Below are positions 13,862 to 20,781 of a stretch of DNA of 20,781 nucleotides, one piece after another (within the stretch, counting starts at the first letter, position 1; every line of letters starts with the position of its first letter). Source of the DNA: an uncultured Porphyromonas sp. GTDB taxonomy: Bacteria; Bacteroidota; Bacteroidia; Bacteroidales; Porphyromonadaceae. Both the position numbers and the translations under genes were made by a program. Under the pieces are notes generated by a model. It saw only the letters and a program-made list of their open reading frames with translations, made no database searches and was not told the origin of the DNA. The stretch is taken from assembly GCA_905372565.1 (NCBI GenBank), contig CAJPPK010000030.1, positions 1-20,781 of the forward strand, read 5' to 3'.

Positions 13862-14030
13862 CACTAAGCATGTATTCTGAGAGAGGAGGGAGTTCCCTAT
13901 ATGGGAGCTAGCGATGTAGATCTATCGATCAGTTCACTTGCGCCTTCCTATAGGTCTAATTTCGATGTTGTTTCAGCCAGTCTTGGGAAGAAGATCCGAC
14001 CATCTAGTCAGCGTAGATGAAGGGATATAC

Positions 14031-15809
14031 CTACATCACCATCTTCTTATTCGAAGTGGGAGCTACGACGATGCGCTGTCGACGATCGTCATAGGTGGGT
14101 GAGAAGAAGTTGAAGCGAGGCTGGGTATATTCAGTGTGAATACCTAGTAGATCAATTAGGGCATGGGTGAGGAGGTCGGATAAGATCCGTTTGTCTCGCT
14201 GACGGCTTAGCTGTCGCCAGAGATCAGGACGCTCCTTGCGTAGCTGTGGAGAGAAGTAGACGAAGAGCGGGATCTCCACCGCCTTGGGCACAAGAGCGTG
14301 CCCCATAAGCTCTGGGTGATCTTCATCGAAGAGAGCATCTCCATGATCGGAGAGATAGATCACTAGAGCATTCTCGTCACGATAGGCTTGGATAATCTCA
14401 TGGATGATATGGTCGGTATAGAGGAGACTATTAGCGTAGCTAGCGATGATTTCGTCCTTACGCTCGTCCTTGCGCTCGGGGAGGCTATCGGGAGTGAAGC
14501 GAGCGAAGGCTTCGGGATAGCGCTCACTATAGGTCATGTGTGATCCCATCAGGTGTACTACCTGGAAGAGTCCAAGAGGTGAGCTTACTCGGAGACTATC
14601 CGGTAGGTTATCATAATGGTAGAGTAGCGGTAGTATAGCTTCATCGTAGAGGTCTGGACGATTGGAAACACCTTCACCACCTAGTCCTTTGAAGAATGAA
14701 GGGTTGCCTGTAAGGATATCCGCTTGACGACCGAGGAGGTTGGAGATGGAGTATTCGCCTGTGATCTCTTGGTTGGCGATCCATGCTGTGGCATAGCCTG
14801 CTTGACGAAGCACTTGGATGAGGGAGGGAAACTGGTACCAAGGTCTTAGTCCTTCTTCGTAGGTGAAGAAGGTCAGCGAACGGGTATTCGATAGGATGGT
14901 CGCCGTAGCAGGTGATACGACATCGGTAAAGGCAAGAAGCTCCTTTGACTGCAGAAGACTATCGGTATATGGGGTATTCTCGAGTGGATAGCCATAGCAG
15001 TGCATGCTACTTCGACGAGCTGATTCGCCGAGGATAAGGATGACATGGAGAGGCTTCTTCGAGATAGGGCGTGGGATGGTAAGAGCTTCGACTGCTCGCT
15101 GGCTATCACGGATCTTCGCTTGCTCTTCTGCGATACGCTTCGTGGCATCGTGTGCTCCGAGAGTATTATAGATGAGACGATCAAAGCCCGAAGTATAGAG
15201 TCCCGTGAAGCTGATGTGCTTCTTGTAATAGGTCAGGTCACTAGGTAGATGGGCTATGGGGCCAAGAAAGATAAGAGCCGTCCCCGTGATATAACCCAAG
15301 AGACTAAATAGGATAGGATGTTTCTTGGTGAAAAGGCTGGTGACCAAGGCGAAGCATGCAGCAGGTAAGAGCTGAATGAGGACAGCTATCGCTTGGCTTG
15401 CTGTGATGCTGTCGAGGAATTCGCTCCCCTCACGCCAGTTCGTCGAGAGCATGATCTGCGCCAAGTCCATATTGTAGGTGACGTGATAGAGCCCGATGAG
15501 GTAGAGCTCGTACGCAGAGAGGAGGAGCGTAATGCTAGCAAAGAAGAAGCCTAAGAGGCGAACTAGCCACTTCTGTGAGAGAAGAGCAAATAGGAGGGTG
15601 AGGAGACTAGCCCAGCCACCTATGCGAAGGAGTTGGTCAAGTACTAGAGGAAGTACCTCGCTGGATGGCACTTCGGTTTGGTAGGGAATATAAGCAAGTA
15701 GCACACGTAGCTGGGCTAGGAAGACGAGGACGAAGAGCCAAAGGCGCTCGCTCAATCTTCGCCCGAAGGCTACGTGTGCTACTTTGTTTAGGAGGGAAGA
15801 TCCCCGCAT
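14031..15809 (-). CDS. EptA-like phosphoethanolamine transferase (sulfatase superfamily)
   Basis: Encodes a 592-residue inner-membrane enzyme. The N-terminal 190 residues hold about five transmembrane helices; the rest is a periplasmic alkaline-phosphatase/sulfatase fold. Seen: VILILGESARRSSMHCYGYPLENTPY (about 256-281), SDHGD (487-491) and MGHALVPK (H504), the usual zinc and nucleophile surroundings of EptA, CptA and OpgE. The nucleophile position of GET in EptA is Ser263 here (GES), as in some CptA relatives. Such enzymes add phosphoethanolamine to lipid A or other glycans, lowering negative surface charge. The substrate is not deducible. Its ATG (15809) follows the amidohydrolase stop with no intervening base, so it is the last gene of a tight five-gene run. 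No clear terminator stem sits immediately after it. Confidence 0.85.
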   Translation of the reverse strand: MRGSSLLNKVAHVAFGRRLSERLWLFVLVFLAQLRVLLAYIPYQTEVPSSEVLPLVLDQLLRIGGWASLLTLLFALLSQKWLVRLLGFFFASITLLLSAYELYLIGLYHVTYNMDLAQIMLSTNWREGSEFLDSITASQAIAVLIQLLPAACFALVTSLFTKKHPILFSLLGYITGTALIFLGPIAHLPSDLTYYKKHISFTGLYTSGFDRLIYNTLGAHDATKRIAEEQAKIRDSQRAVEALTIPRPISKKPLHVILILGESARRSSMHCYGYPLENTPYTDSLLQSKELLAFTDVVSPATATILSNTRSLTFFTYEEGLRPWYQFPSLIQVLRQAGYATAWIANQEITGEYSISNLLGRQADILTGNPSFFKGLGGEGVSNRPDLYDEAILPLLYHYDNLPDSLRVSSPLGLFQVVHLMGSHMTYSERYPEAFARFTPDSLPERKDERKDEIIASYANSLLYTDHIIHEIIQAYRDENALVIYLSDHGDALFDEDHPELMGHALVPKAVEIPLFVYFSPQLRKERPDLWRQLSRQRDKRILSDLLTHALIDLLGIHTEYTQPRFNFFSPTYDDRRQRIVVAPTSNKKMVM

Positions 15810-17075
15810 CTAAGCGTGCTTGAAAAGACGACGTGCGACCTCTCGAGCTTCGGCGATGATCGCTTCTTGCCCAGGGACGTACTTGTCTCGCATGAGGATG
15901 TGTCCGTCGATGATGACTGTGTCTACACAGCTACTACCTGAGGTCGCATAGACGAGGTTGGAGGTGAGATTATTCAGCGGTACGAGCTCGGGTGTATTGA
16001 GATCCACGAGGCAGACATCCGCCAGCGCACCTTCTTCGACTCGTCCTGCGGGAATACCTAGAATATCTGCACCGACACTCGTAGCGGAAGCGAAGATATC
16101 ATCTGCCTTACATGCCGTACTATCGAATCTCCATCCCTTACCGAGGAAGGAGGCTAGCTTCATCGCCACGATCATATCGAGGTTATTCGACGAAGAGCAA
16201 CCATCCGTCCCGATGCCTATGCGAATGCCACGACGCTTCATCTCCTCATACTTGAAGGCATAGCCACTAGCAAGCTTGAGGTTAGAAGCCGGATTGTGCA
16301 CCACGCTGACATTGTGCTTGGCCAGCAGATCCATCTCTTCGTCATCGATCCAGACGACATGTGCTAGGACAAGATGCTCGCTAAGGATACCGAGCTTCTC
16401 TAGGTAGCGAACGGGCGTAAGACCATGCAGGCGGACGCATTCATCGATCTCACCCTTCGTCTCGGAGAGATGCAGGTGGATCTTTACGTTATGCTCCTTG
16501 GCAAACTGGTGGCAGAACTGTAGCTGCTCTCCGTTCACCGTGTAGATCGCATGTGGCCCGAGGGTGAAGGTGATACGATCACTAAACTCCTTGAAGCGCT
16601 CGAAGTACTCGTAGCTTCGCTTGCGATCCAGCTCTGCACGCTCGGCATTGCCCTGATCGAAGAGTGTGTAGGAGAGGTGTGCACGTAGTCCCATCTCTTC
16701 GACTGCCTTCGCTGTCTCGAGTGGGTGCATATACATATCGAGGAAGCAGGTTGTCCCCGAGCGAAGCATCTCAAGACAAGCGAGCCGAGCACCGACATAG
16801 ACATCATGAGCGGTCATCTGAGCTTCGACCGGCCAGATATAATCCTCGAGCCAAGTCATCAGCGGCAGGTCATCGCCATAGCCTCTGAAGAGCGTCATCG
16901 AAGCGTGCGTATGCGTGTTGATGAAGCCAGGGATGATCGCCTTGTCCGTGCCGTCCAGCACCTCTGCTCCAGCTGGAGCAGAGATACCTTCGACGATACG
17001 GGCTATGCGGTTGCCCTCGATGAGGACGTCGGTGAGCTTGTCCTGATGAAGGACATTCTTAATAAGGATGGACAT
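15810..17075 (-). CDS. mtaD: amidohydrolase, 5-methylthioadenosine/S-adenosylhomocysteine deaminase type
   Basis: Encodes a 421-residue metal-dependent amidohydrolase. By family it deaminates 5'-methylthioadenosine, S-adenosylhomocysteine or a related adenosine compound in the cytosol. Metal ligands expected from the Thermotoga enzyme are visible: HTH (His55, His57), HLHLSE (His202, with Glu205), and GTDG (Asp291). GPHAIYT (173-179), the substrate-pocket HASMTLFRGYGDDLPLMTWLEDYIWPVE block and HNPASNLKLASG are typical. It starts at ATG 17075, directly after the methyltransferase stop (TAA ATG), and ends directly against the EptA-like gene. SAM-product salvage pairs reasonably with purine salvage by the nearby pnp. 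Chlorohydrolase/guanine-deaminase-like relatives are the alternative. Confidence 0.85.
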   Translation of the reverse strand: MSILIKNVLHQDKLTDVLIEGNRIARIVEGISAPAGAEVLDGTDKAIIPGFINTHTHASMTLFRGYGDDLPLMTWLEDYIWPVEAQMTAHDVYVGARLACLEMLRSGTTCFLDMYMHPLETAKAVEEMGLRAHLSYTLFDQGNAERAELDRKRSYEYFERFKEFSDRITFTLGPHAIYTVNGEQLQFCHQFAKEHNVKIHLHLSETKGEIDECVRLHGLTPVRYLEKLGILSEHLVLAHVVWIDDEEMDLLAKHNVSVVHNPASNLKLASGYAFKYEEMKRRGIRIGIGTDGCSSSNNLDMIVAMKLASFLGKGWRFDSTACKADDIFASATSVGADILGIPAGRVEEGALADVCLVDLNTPELVPLNNLTSNLVYATSGSSCVDTVIIDGHILMRDKYVPGQEAIIAEAREVARRLFKHA

Positions 17076-18329
17076 TTATAATTCGTGTTCTGTGATTGCA
17101 TTTAGGAGACGAACAAGAGAGCGTCCAATCGCATATGCTAGATTGACAGGCACTGCATTGCCTATCTGTTTATACTTTGAGAAGAGAGAGCCTTCAAATA
17201 CCCATTCATCAGGGAAGGTTTGAATGCGTGCATATTCTCGAACACTCAAAGGGCGAGTCTCTGTCGGGTGACAGCGTTCTGTCTGTTTCTGGGCTGGAGC
17301 ACACGTAAGTGTTAAGCTTGGTTCATCTAATGAGAGACGCCTAGCCATACCAGTCTTACCTCCTCCAAGACCATAGCTTCCACCCATATACTCCTTCTGT
17401 ATTTGTAGTGGTAGATCCTTCCAACATCCACCCTGAGGAACAAGATCCATTACAGCTCTCTTCTTTTCTGGATACTTCTGACCCTCACTCAAGGGGACAT
17501 CAGTTGGGAATAGCTCTCCAGCAAAGAAAGCATCTCGTAGCGTCATCACACGTTTGTAAGGCTTAGGCCAAGTGAATGCTGGAAGTGAAGCGACTAAATC
17601 ATTGCGTACGGCTATCAAGATTAAACGTTCACGCTTTTGTGGCACTTGATACATAATAGAACGAAGTACCTTAGGCTCTAGAAGCGTATAGCCCAATTCT
17701 GATATAGTTCTTCGGATAGTCTCAAGAGTCCTCCCTGAGTCATGCACAAGAAGCCCTCGGACATTTTCTGCCATGAGTACTTTGGGTTGAGTCTCCTGAG
17801 TTGCACGTGCTAGCTCAAAAAATAAAGTGCCTCGAGTATCAGCAAATCCACCCTGCTTCCCCGCATAAGAAAAAGCCTGACAAGGGAAGCCACCAGTAAG
17901 AAGATCGACTTTCCCTTTATAGTGATTCAAGCTGAGATGGTGGATATCAGATTGCACGACATGCCACTCTGGACGATTTGAGAGCAGTGTACGGCAGGCA
18001 TCGTGGTCTATCTCATTCAGTAGGAGATGTGAGAAGCCTGCTTTTTCCATCCCCAGAGCCAGCCCACCAGCTCCTGCGAATAGCTCAATTGAAGTATAGG
18101 GACGTAAAGGCTCAGTCTGTAGTTCCTCATCCCACGAGGAATCCAGCATATCCTTGACAAGAGGGACGTGTCGCAGTGAACCCAGAGAATAGAACATTCT
18201 TCCTCCGACTACAACATCTGGGATATAGGTGCCATTAGCGATCCACTTTTGCACAGTGGCTCGTGATACCCCCATTAGATTGGCAAAGTTCTCAGGACTA
18301 ATTATCTGACTTGTCGTCACGGAATCCAT
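17076..18329 (-). CDS. DNA cytosine-C5 methyltransferase with N-terminal helix-turn-helix (Sau96I/Eco47II-like)
   Basis: Encodes a 417-residue m5C methyltransferase, the protective half of a type II system. Motif I is SIELFAGAGGLALG (80-93), motif IV GGFPCQAFS with catalytic Cys150, motif VI ENV (188-190), motif VIII QKRERL (231-236), motif IX RLSLDEPSLTL, motif X IGNAVPVNLA (389-398). The variable target part between VIII and IX, with APAQKQTERCHPTETRPLS after it, resembles GGNCC enzymes. Residues about 12-30 (PENFANLMGVSRATVQKWI) look like a helix-turn-helix, as in several methyltransferases that repress their own operon. The frame opens at 18386, but ATG 18329 (MDSVTT) gives the cleaner start. 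It overlaps the end of the endonuclease gene by 32 nt. GC is visibly lower than in the neighbours. Confidence 0.93.
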   Translation of the reverse strand: MDSVTTSQIISPENFANLMGVSRATVQKWIANGTYIPDVVVGGRMFYSLGSLRHVPLVKDMLDSSWDEELQTEPLRPYTSIELFAGAGGLALGMEKAGFSHLLLNEIDHDACRTLLSNRPEWHVVQSDIHHLSLNHYKGKVDLLTGGFPCQAFSYAGKQGGFADTRGTLFFELARATQETQPKVLMAENVRGLLVHDSGRTLETIRRTISELGYTLLEPKVLRSIMYQVPQKRERLILIAVRNDLVASLPAFTWPKPYKRVMTLRDAFFAGELFPTDVPLSEGQKYPEKKRAVMDLVPQGGCWKDLPLQIQKEYMGGSYGLGGGKTGMARRLSLDEPSLTLTCAPAQKQTERCHPTETRPLSVREYARIQTFPDEWVFEGSLFSKYKQIGNAVPVNLAYAIGRSLVRLLNAITEHEL

Positions 18330-19035
18330 TATATGAGCTGAATGCGAGCAAGTATATCGAATTAAAAAGGTTAGAAGATGTCTCACAGAGTTCTTTATAG
18401 ACGCTGTTCTCTATTCCTTGAGCACCGATGGAAGCCAAGACATCCTCTAATACGAGAGGAAGAGCCTTACAGAGCTTATGGAATGCGAGTGGGTCACCGA
18501 AGGCTTGTTCGTAGAAGCGGTCTATTGACATTCTACGTATCTGCTTGTGAGAAGTTCCGTTGATAAACCATTTCTCATTAGAAGAAGTTCGGGCAATAAC
18601 TTCGACCAAGATACAAGTAGCCTCATCATCGTGAAGAATTCGATCTTGCATAAACGAATAAGTAGCCAGGGCAGATCGACTATTCATCGTGTTGTGCTTG
18701 TTCTTCAGCTCAACGAATATGTGCTTCTCTTGATTGATTATATCAAACCCCGCATCGGGTACTTCCCAGCCTCCACCGACATAGCGGAAGAGGTTCTGGT
18801 GGAAGTATCCGATGTGGTTAGTATTTGACTTGTCTATTTGTCGGATGCACTCAGCCTCAATGATTTCCTCAATCTTCTTGTCATAAATCTGAGCATCAAA
18901 TGTCAGCTTGATTGGATCGACAAGGTTTTTGTTGAATTCACGCAAGCTTATGCTTCTCCGATACCGTAAGACCGTCTCCTTGACGTGGTCGAAGATATTC
19001 TGGTCTGAGATAAAGCCCAGTCCGTAAGTTCTCAT
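18298..19035 (-). CDS. Eco47II-family type II restriction endonuclease (predicted GGNCC)
   Basis: Encodes a 245-residue endonuclease of the Eco47II/Sau96I family, predicted to cut at GGNCC sites not methylated by the partner enzyme. The family blocks are recognisable: FISDQNIFDHVKETVLRYR, DPIKLTFDAQIYDKKIEEIIEAECIRQIDKSNTNHIGYFHQN, and GWEVPDAGFDIINQEKHIFVELKNKHNTMNS, where Asp98 and E109-L-K111 form a likely PD-ExK centre, then RRMSIDRFYE. It starts at ATG 19035 with a 1-nt overlap with the upstream dipeptidase stop (TAATG), and its 3' end overlaps the methyltransferase start by 32 nt. Endonuclease upstream of the methyltransferase is notable. Specificity is by family, not shown by sequence alone. 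Confidence 0.9.
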   Translation of the reverse strand: MRTYGLGFISDQNIFDHVKETVLRYRRSISLREFNKNLVDPIKLTFDAQIYDKKIEEIIEAECIRQIDKSNTNHIGYFHQNLFRYVGGGWEVPDAGFDIINQEKHIFVELKNKHNTMNSRSALATYSFMQDRILHDDEATCILVEVIARTSSNEKWFINGTSHKQIRRMSIDRFYEQAFGDPLAFHKLCKALPLVLEDVLASIGAQGIENSVYKELCETSSNLFNSIYLLAFSSYNGFRDDKSDN

Positions 19036-20399
19036 TAGTGCTTGGGGTAGACCTTGTAGAATTCGGCTACAGCCTCGATACCCTTGTAGAAGATGTCGAG
19101 AGGCAGATTCTCGTTGGGTGAGTGGATCGCATCGCTTTCCAGCCCGAAGCCCATAAGGATGGTCTTGATCCCGAAGACACGTTCGAAGGCTGCGATGATG
19201 GGGATACTACCACCACTGCGCAGACCAAGAGGACGCTTGCCGAAGGCTACGCCGACAGCTTCTTCGGCTGCACGGTAAGCGGGCAGGTCGATGGGGCAAA
19301 GGTAAGCCTCGCCACCGTGCATCTTCGTGACCTTGACACGGATATACTTAGGAGCGATACCTTCGATATAGTCCACGAGAGCTTGGCTGATCTCCTTGTG
19401 GTCTTGATTAGCTACGAGACGGCAAGAGACCTTAGCATAAGCCTTGGAGGGAAGGACAGTCTTCGAACCTTCGCCTTGGTAACCACCCCAGATACCGCAC
19501 ACGTCGAAGGAAGGACGACAGCTATTACGCTCGAGCGTGTGGTAGCCCTTCTCACCGAAGAGATCATCTACGTCGAGGAACTTCTTGTATGCTTCTTCAT
19601 CGAAGGGGATCTGACGGATCATCTCACGCTCTTCCGGCGTTAGGTCGACGACCTTGTCATAGAAGCCGGGGATGGTGATACGTCCGTCCTTGTCCTGCAC
19701 TTGAGCGATGAGCTTACAGAGCTCGTTGATGGGGTTAGCGACGGCACCGCCGAAGTGACCCGAATGAAGGTCGTGGTCGGCACCCGTCACTTCGATCTGC
19801 CAATAAGCTAAACCACGCAGACCCGTCGTGATCGAAGGAGTCTCGGCGCTGAGCATGCTGGTATCAGAGACGATGATGTTGTCGGCCTTGAGCATCTCAA
19901 GGTGTTCACGGCAGAAGGGCTCCAGGTTCGTCGAACCGATTTCTTCTTCCCCTTCGAGGAGGAACTTCACGTTGCAGTTCACGAGTCCGAGGGCGAGCGC
20001 CGTTTCGAAGCCCTTGATCTGGATCATTGACTGGCCCTTGTCGTCGTCCGCACCACGTGCCCAGATGTGGCCGTCACGCACTTCGGGTTCGAAGGGTTCG
20101 CTCTTCCAGAGGTCAAGTGGTTCGGGGGGCATCACGTCATAGTGACCGTAGACGAGAAGCGTGGGGAGAGAAGGATCCTTCTGGTAGTGACCGAAGACGA
20201 TAGGGTTGCCTGGCGTCTGGAAGATCTCTGCGTGCTGGACGCCGATCTTCTTTAGGTGGCTCTGCCAATACTCGGCAGCACGCTGCATGTCGGGCTTATG
20301 CTCGCTCTTGGCGCTGACAGAAGGGATACGAATTAGTTCAAAGAGATCCTCGAGGAAGCGTCCTTCGTGCTCGTGGATATAGTCCTTGATTTGGCTCAT
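19035..20399 (-). CDS. M20 family dipeptidase
   Basis: Encodes a 454-residue cytosolic metallo-dipeptidase of the M20/carnosinase-like family. Di-zinc ligands and catalytic residues are where expected: LLVYGHYDVMP (His86, Asp88), RGADDDKG (bridging Asp119), LEGEEEIGS (Glu152/Glu153), VSDTSML for the next Asp, and a His in AIHSPNENLPL near the end. The lid domain with GADHDLHSGHFGGAVANP is typical of the CNDP-like subgroup. The length suits the family. It is first in the tight minus-strand run: the endonuclease start overlaps its stop by one base. Upstream lies an HU-family gene 107 nt away and a 16-bp palindrome. Peptide degradation fits an asaccharolytic, peptide-using organism. Confidence 0.95.
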   Translation of the reverse strand: MSQIKDYIHEHEGRFLEDLFELIRIPSVSAKSEHKPDMQRAAEYWQSHLKKIGVQHAEIFQTPGNPIVFGHYQKDPSLPTLLVYGHYDVMPPEPLDLWKSEPFEPEVRDGHIWARGADDDKGQSMIQIKGFETALALGLVNCNVKFLLEGEEEIGSTNLEPFCREHLEMLKADNIIVSDTSMLSAETPSITTGLRGLAYWQIEVTGADHDLHSGHFGGAVANPINELCKLIAQVQDKDGRITIPGFYDKVVDLTPEEREMIRQIPFDEEAYKKFLDVDDLFGEKGYHTLERNSCRPSFDVCGIWGGYQGEGSKTVLPSKAYAKVSCRLVANQDHKEISQALVDYIEGIAPKYIRVKVTKMHGGEAYLCPIDLPAYRAAEEAVGVAFGKRPLGLRSGGSIPIIAAFERVFGIKTILMGFGLESDAIHSPNENLPLDIFYKGIEAVAEFYKVYPKH

Positions 20400-20444
20400 A
20401 ATGGGTCTAGTTCTTAGGATGAATGTATTGTTTGAGGGGAGCGA

Positions 20445-20460
20445 AGGGCTCTAGAGCCCT
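20445..20460 (-). terminator. palindrome AGGGCTCTAGAGCCCT, probable terminator of the HU-family gene
   Basis: A perfect 16-bp palindrome, folding as AGGGCT-CTAG-AGCCCT, followed on the minus strand by TTCGCTCC, the same kind of tail as other terminators here. It lies 46 nt past the HU-gene stop and 45 nt before the dipeptidase ATG. A -7-like TACCTTTA (minus strand, 20475-20482) lies upstream of it, so the dipeptidase transcript could start before it; then it would be a leader hairpin. Confidence 0.5.
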
Positions 20461-20506
20461 CAGCTTTGCCCTACTAAAGGTAGGAAAAAACTCTGTCTTT
20501 TCTGCG

Positions 20507-20781
20507 CTAGCCCTTGGCTTTCCTCGTCTTTCGCAGGGCCTGTCGGAAGTGAATACCCTCGAGGGTGAAGTAGCGCTTGGATGGTCGAAGGTGTACTTTG
20601 ACCTCCTTGACGTGGAGTGTGGGGTTGAACTTCTCGCCCTGCTCGATGACTTGGCTCTTGAAGGTGGGCATCAGGCGGCCGAGGCGTCCGTAGTCGACGA
20701 TGGCGCCCTCTGCGACGAGGTCGCGGGCAGTGTCTGCGGCGAGGTTGAGGACGCTCTGCACTTCCATGTAGTTGAGCGTGG
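20507..20781 (-). CDS. HU-family (HU-HIG) DNA-binding protein, 5' truncated by window
   Basis: The frame stays open to the window end (TLNY before the internal ATG 20767), so the true start lies outside. The visible 91 residues contain LAADTARDLVAEGAIVDYGRLGRLMPTF and VKEVKVHLRPSKRYFTLEGIHF. This is the HU/IHF-like half with the beta-arm glycine motif (GRLG) and the basic strand (F/LRPSK) of the HU-HIG family widespread in Bacteroidetes. The tail RQALRKTRKAKG is basic. Such proteins bind DNA non-specifically; their role is poorly known. Identification as HU-like is good; subgroup assignment is from memory. Confidence 0.8.
   Translation of the reverse strand, partial: TLNYMEVQSVLNLAADTARDLVAEGAIVDYGRLGRLMPTFKSQVIEQGEKFNPTLHVKEVKVHLRPSKRYFTLEGIHFRQALRKTRKAKG

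Noticed and set aside
18330..18386. Upstream start for the methyltransferase at 18386
   Set aside because: The extra 19 residues resemble nothing in the family and would enlarge the overlap with the endonuclease to 89 nt; ATG 18329 is preferred.
17076..19035. Transposon or integron carrying the R-M genes
   Set aside because: No transposase, integrase, terminal inverted repeats or target duplications are visible at either junction.
1..20781. tRNA or rRNA genes
   Set aside because: I looked through the spacers for cloverleaf or rRNA signatures and saw none.

Overview
The window reads as Bacteroidetes chromosome, most likely Porphyromonas or a close relative. The evidence is a PorT-type barrel of the type IX secretion system, an HU-HIG DNA-binding protein, a DUF1573 protein, a Bacteroidetes-type PpiD chaperone, near-absence of strong Shine-Dalgarno sequences, and promoters of the form TTTG-N20-TAnnTTTG. 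Genes are ordinary in size and intact. There is no rRNA, tRNA, prophage or recognisable transposase. Two genes are cut by the window edges (methylmalonyl-CoA mutase on the left, an HU-family protein on the right).

Layout of the + strand half (1-10907): end of methylmalonyl-CoA mutase with terminator; a 448-nt spacer holding a 22/23-bp periodic TTAG array and the promoter of the rpsF-rpsR-rplI ribosomal operon, closed by a terminator; an EamA-type transporter; an ECF sigma factor 15 nt upstream of porT; a secreted DUF1573 protein with its own promoter box and a strong terminator; an 844-nt gene-free spacer carrying a 21/22-bp periodic CAACGTTG array; a PpiD-like periplasmic chaperone with a clear promoter; then rlmN-recF-DUF721(dciA-like) ending in a terminator.

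Layout of the - strand half (20781-11231): HU-family protein; a run of five genes joined with no gaps or a 1-nt overlap where boundaries can be read (M20 dipeptidase, Eco47II-family restriction endonuclease, HTH-fused cytosine-C5 methyltransferase, MTA/SAH-deaminase-like amidohydrolase, EptA-like phosphoethanolamine transferase); a spacer with hairpins; a DUF481-like outer-membrane protein with a promoter; a DUF421 membrane protein; and purine nucleoside phosphorylase. The two halves converge at 10852-11294, where a second, exactly 22-bp-periodic CAACGTTG array lies between the two facing terminators.

Functional themes: translation (S6, S18, L9, RlmN), recombination and replication (RecF, DciA-like), envelope and secretion (PorT, PpiD, EptA-like, DUF481), purine/SAM-product salvage (MtaD-like, PNP), and a lower-GC restriction-modification pair set seamlessly inside a housekeeping operon. 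The features I consider most worth following are the three intergenic arrays of palindromic units spaced about two helical turns apart, the sigma-factor/porT operon, and the coupled R-M insertion.
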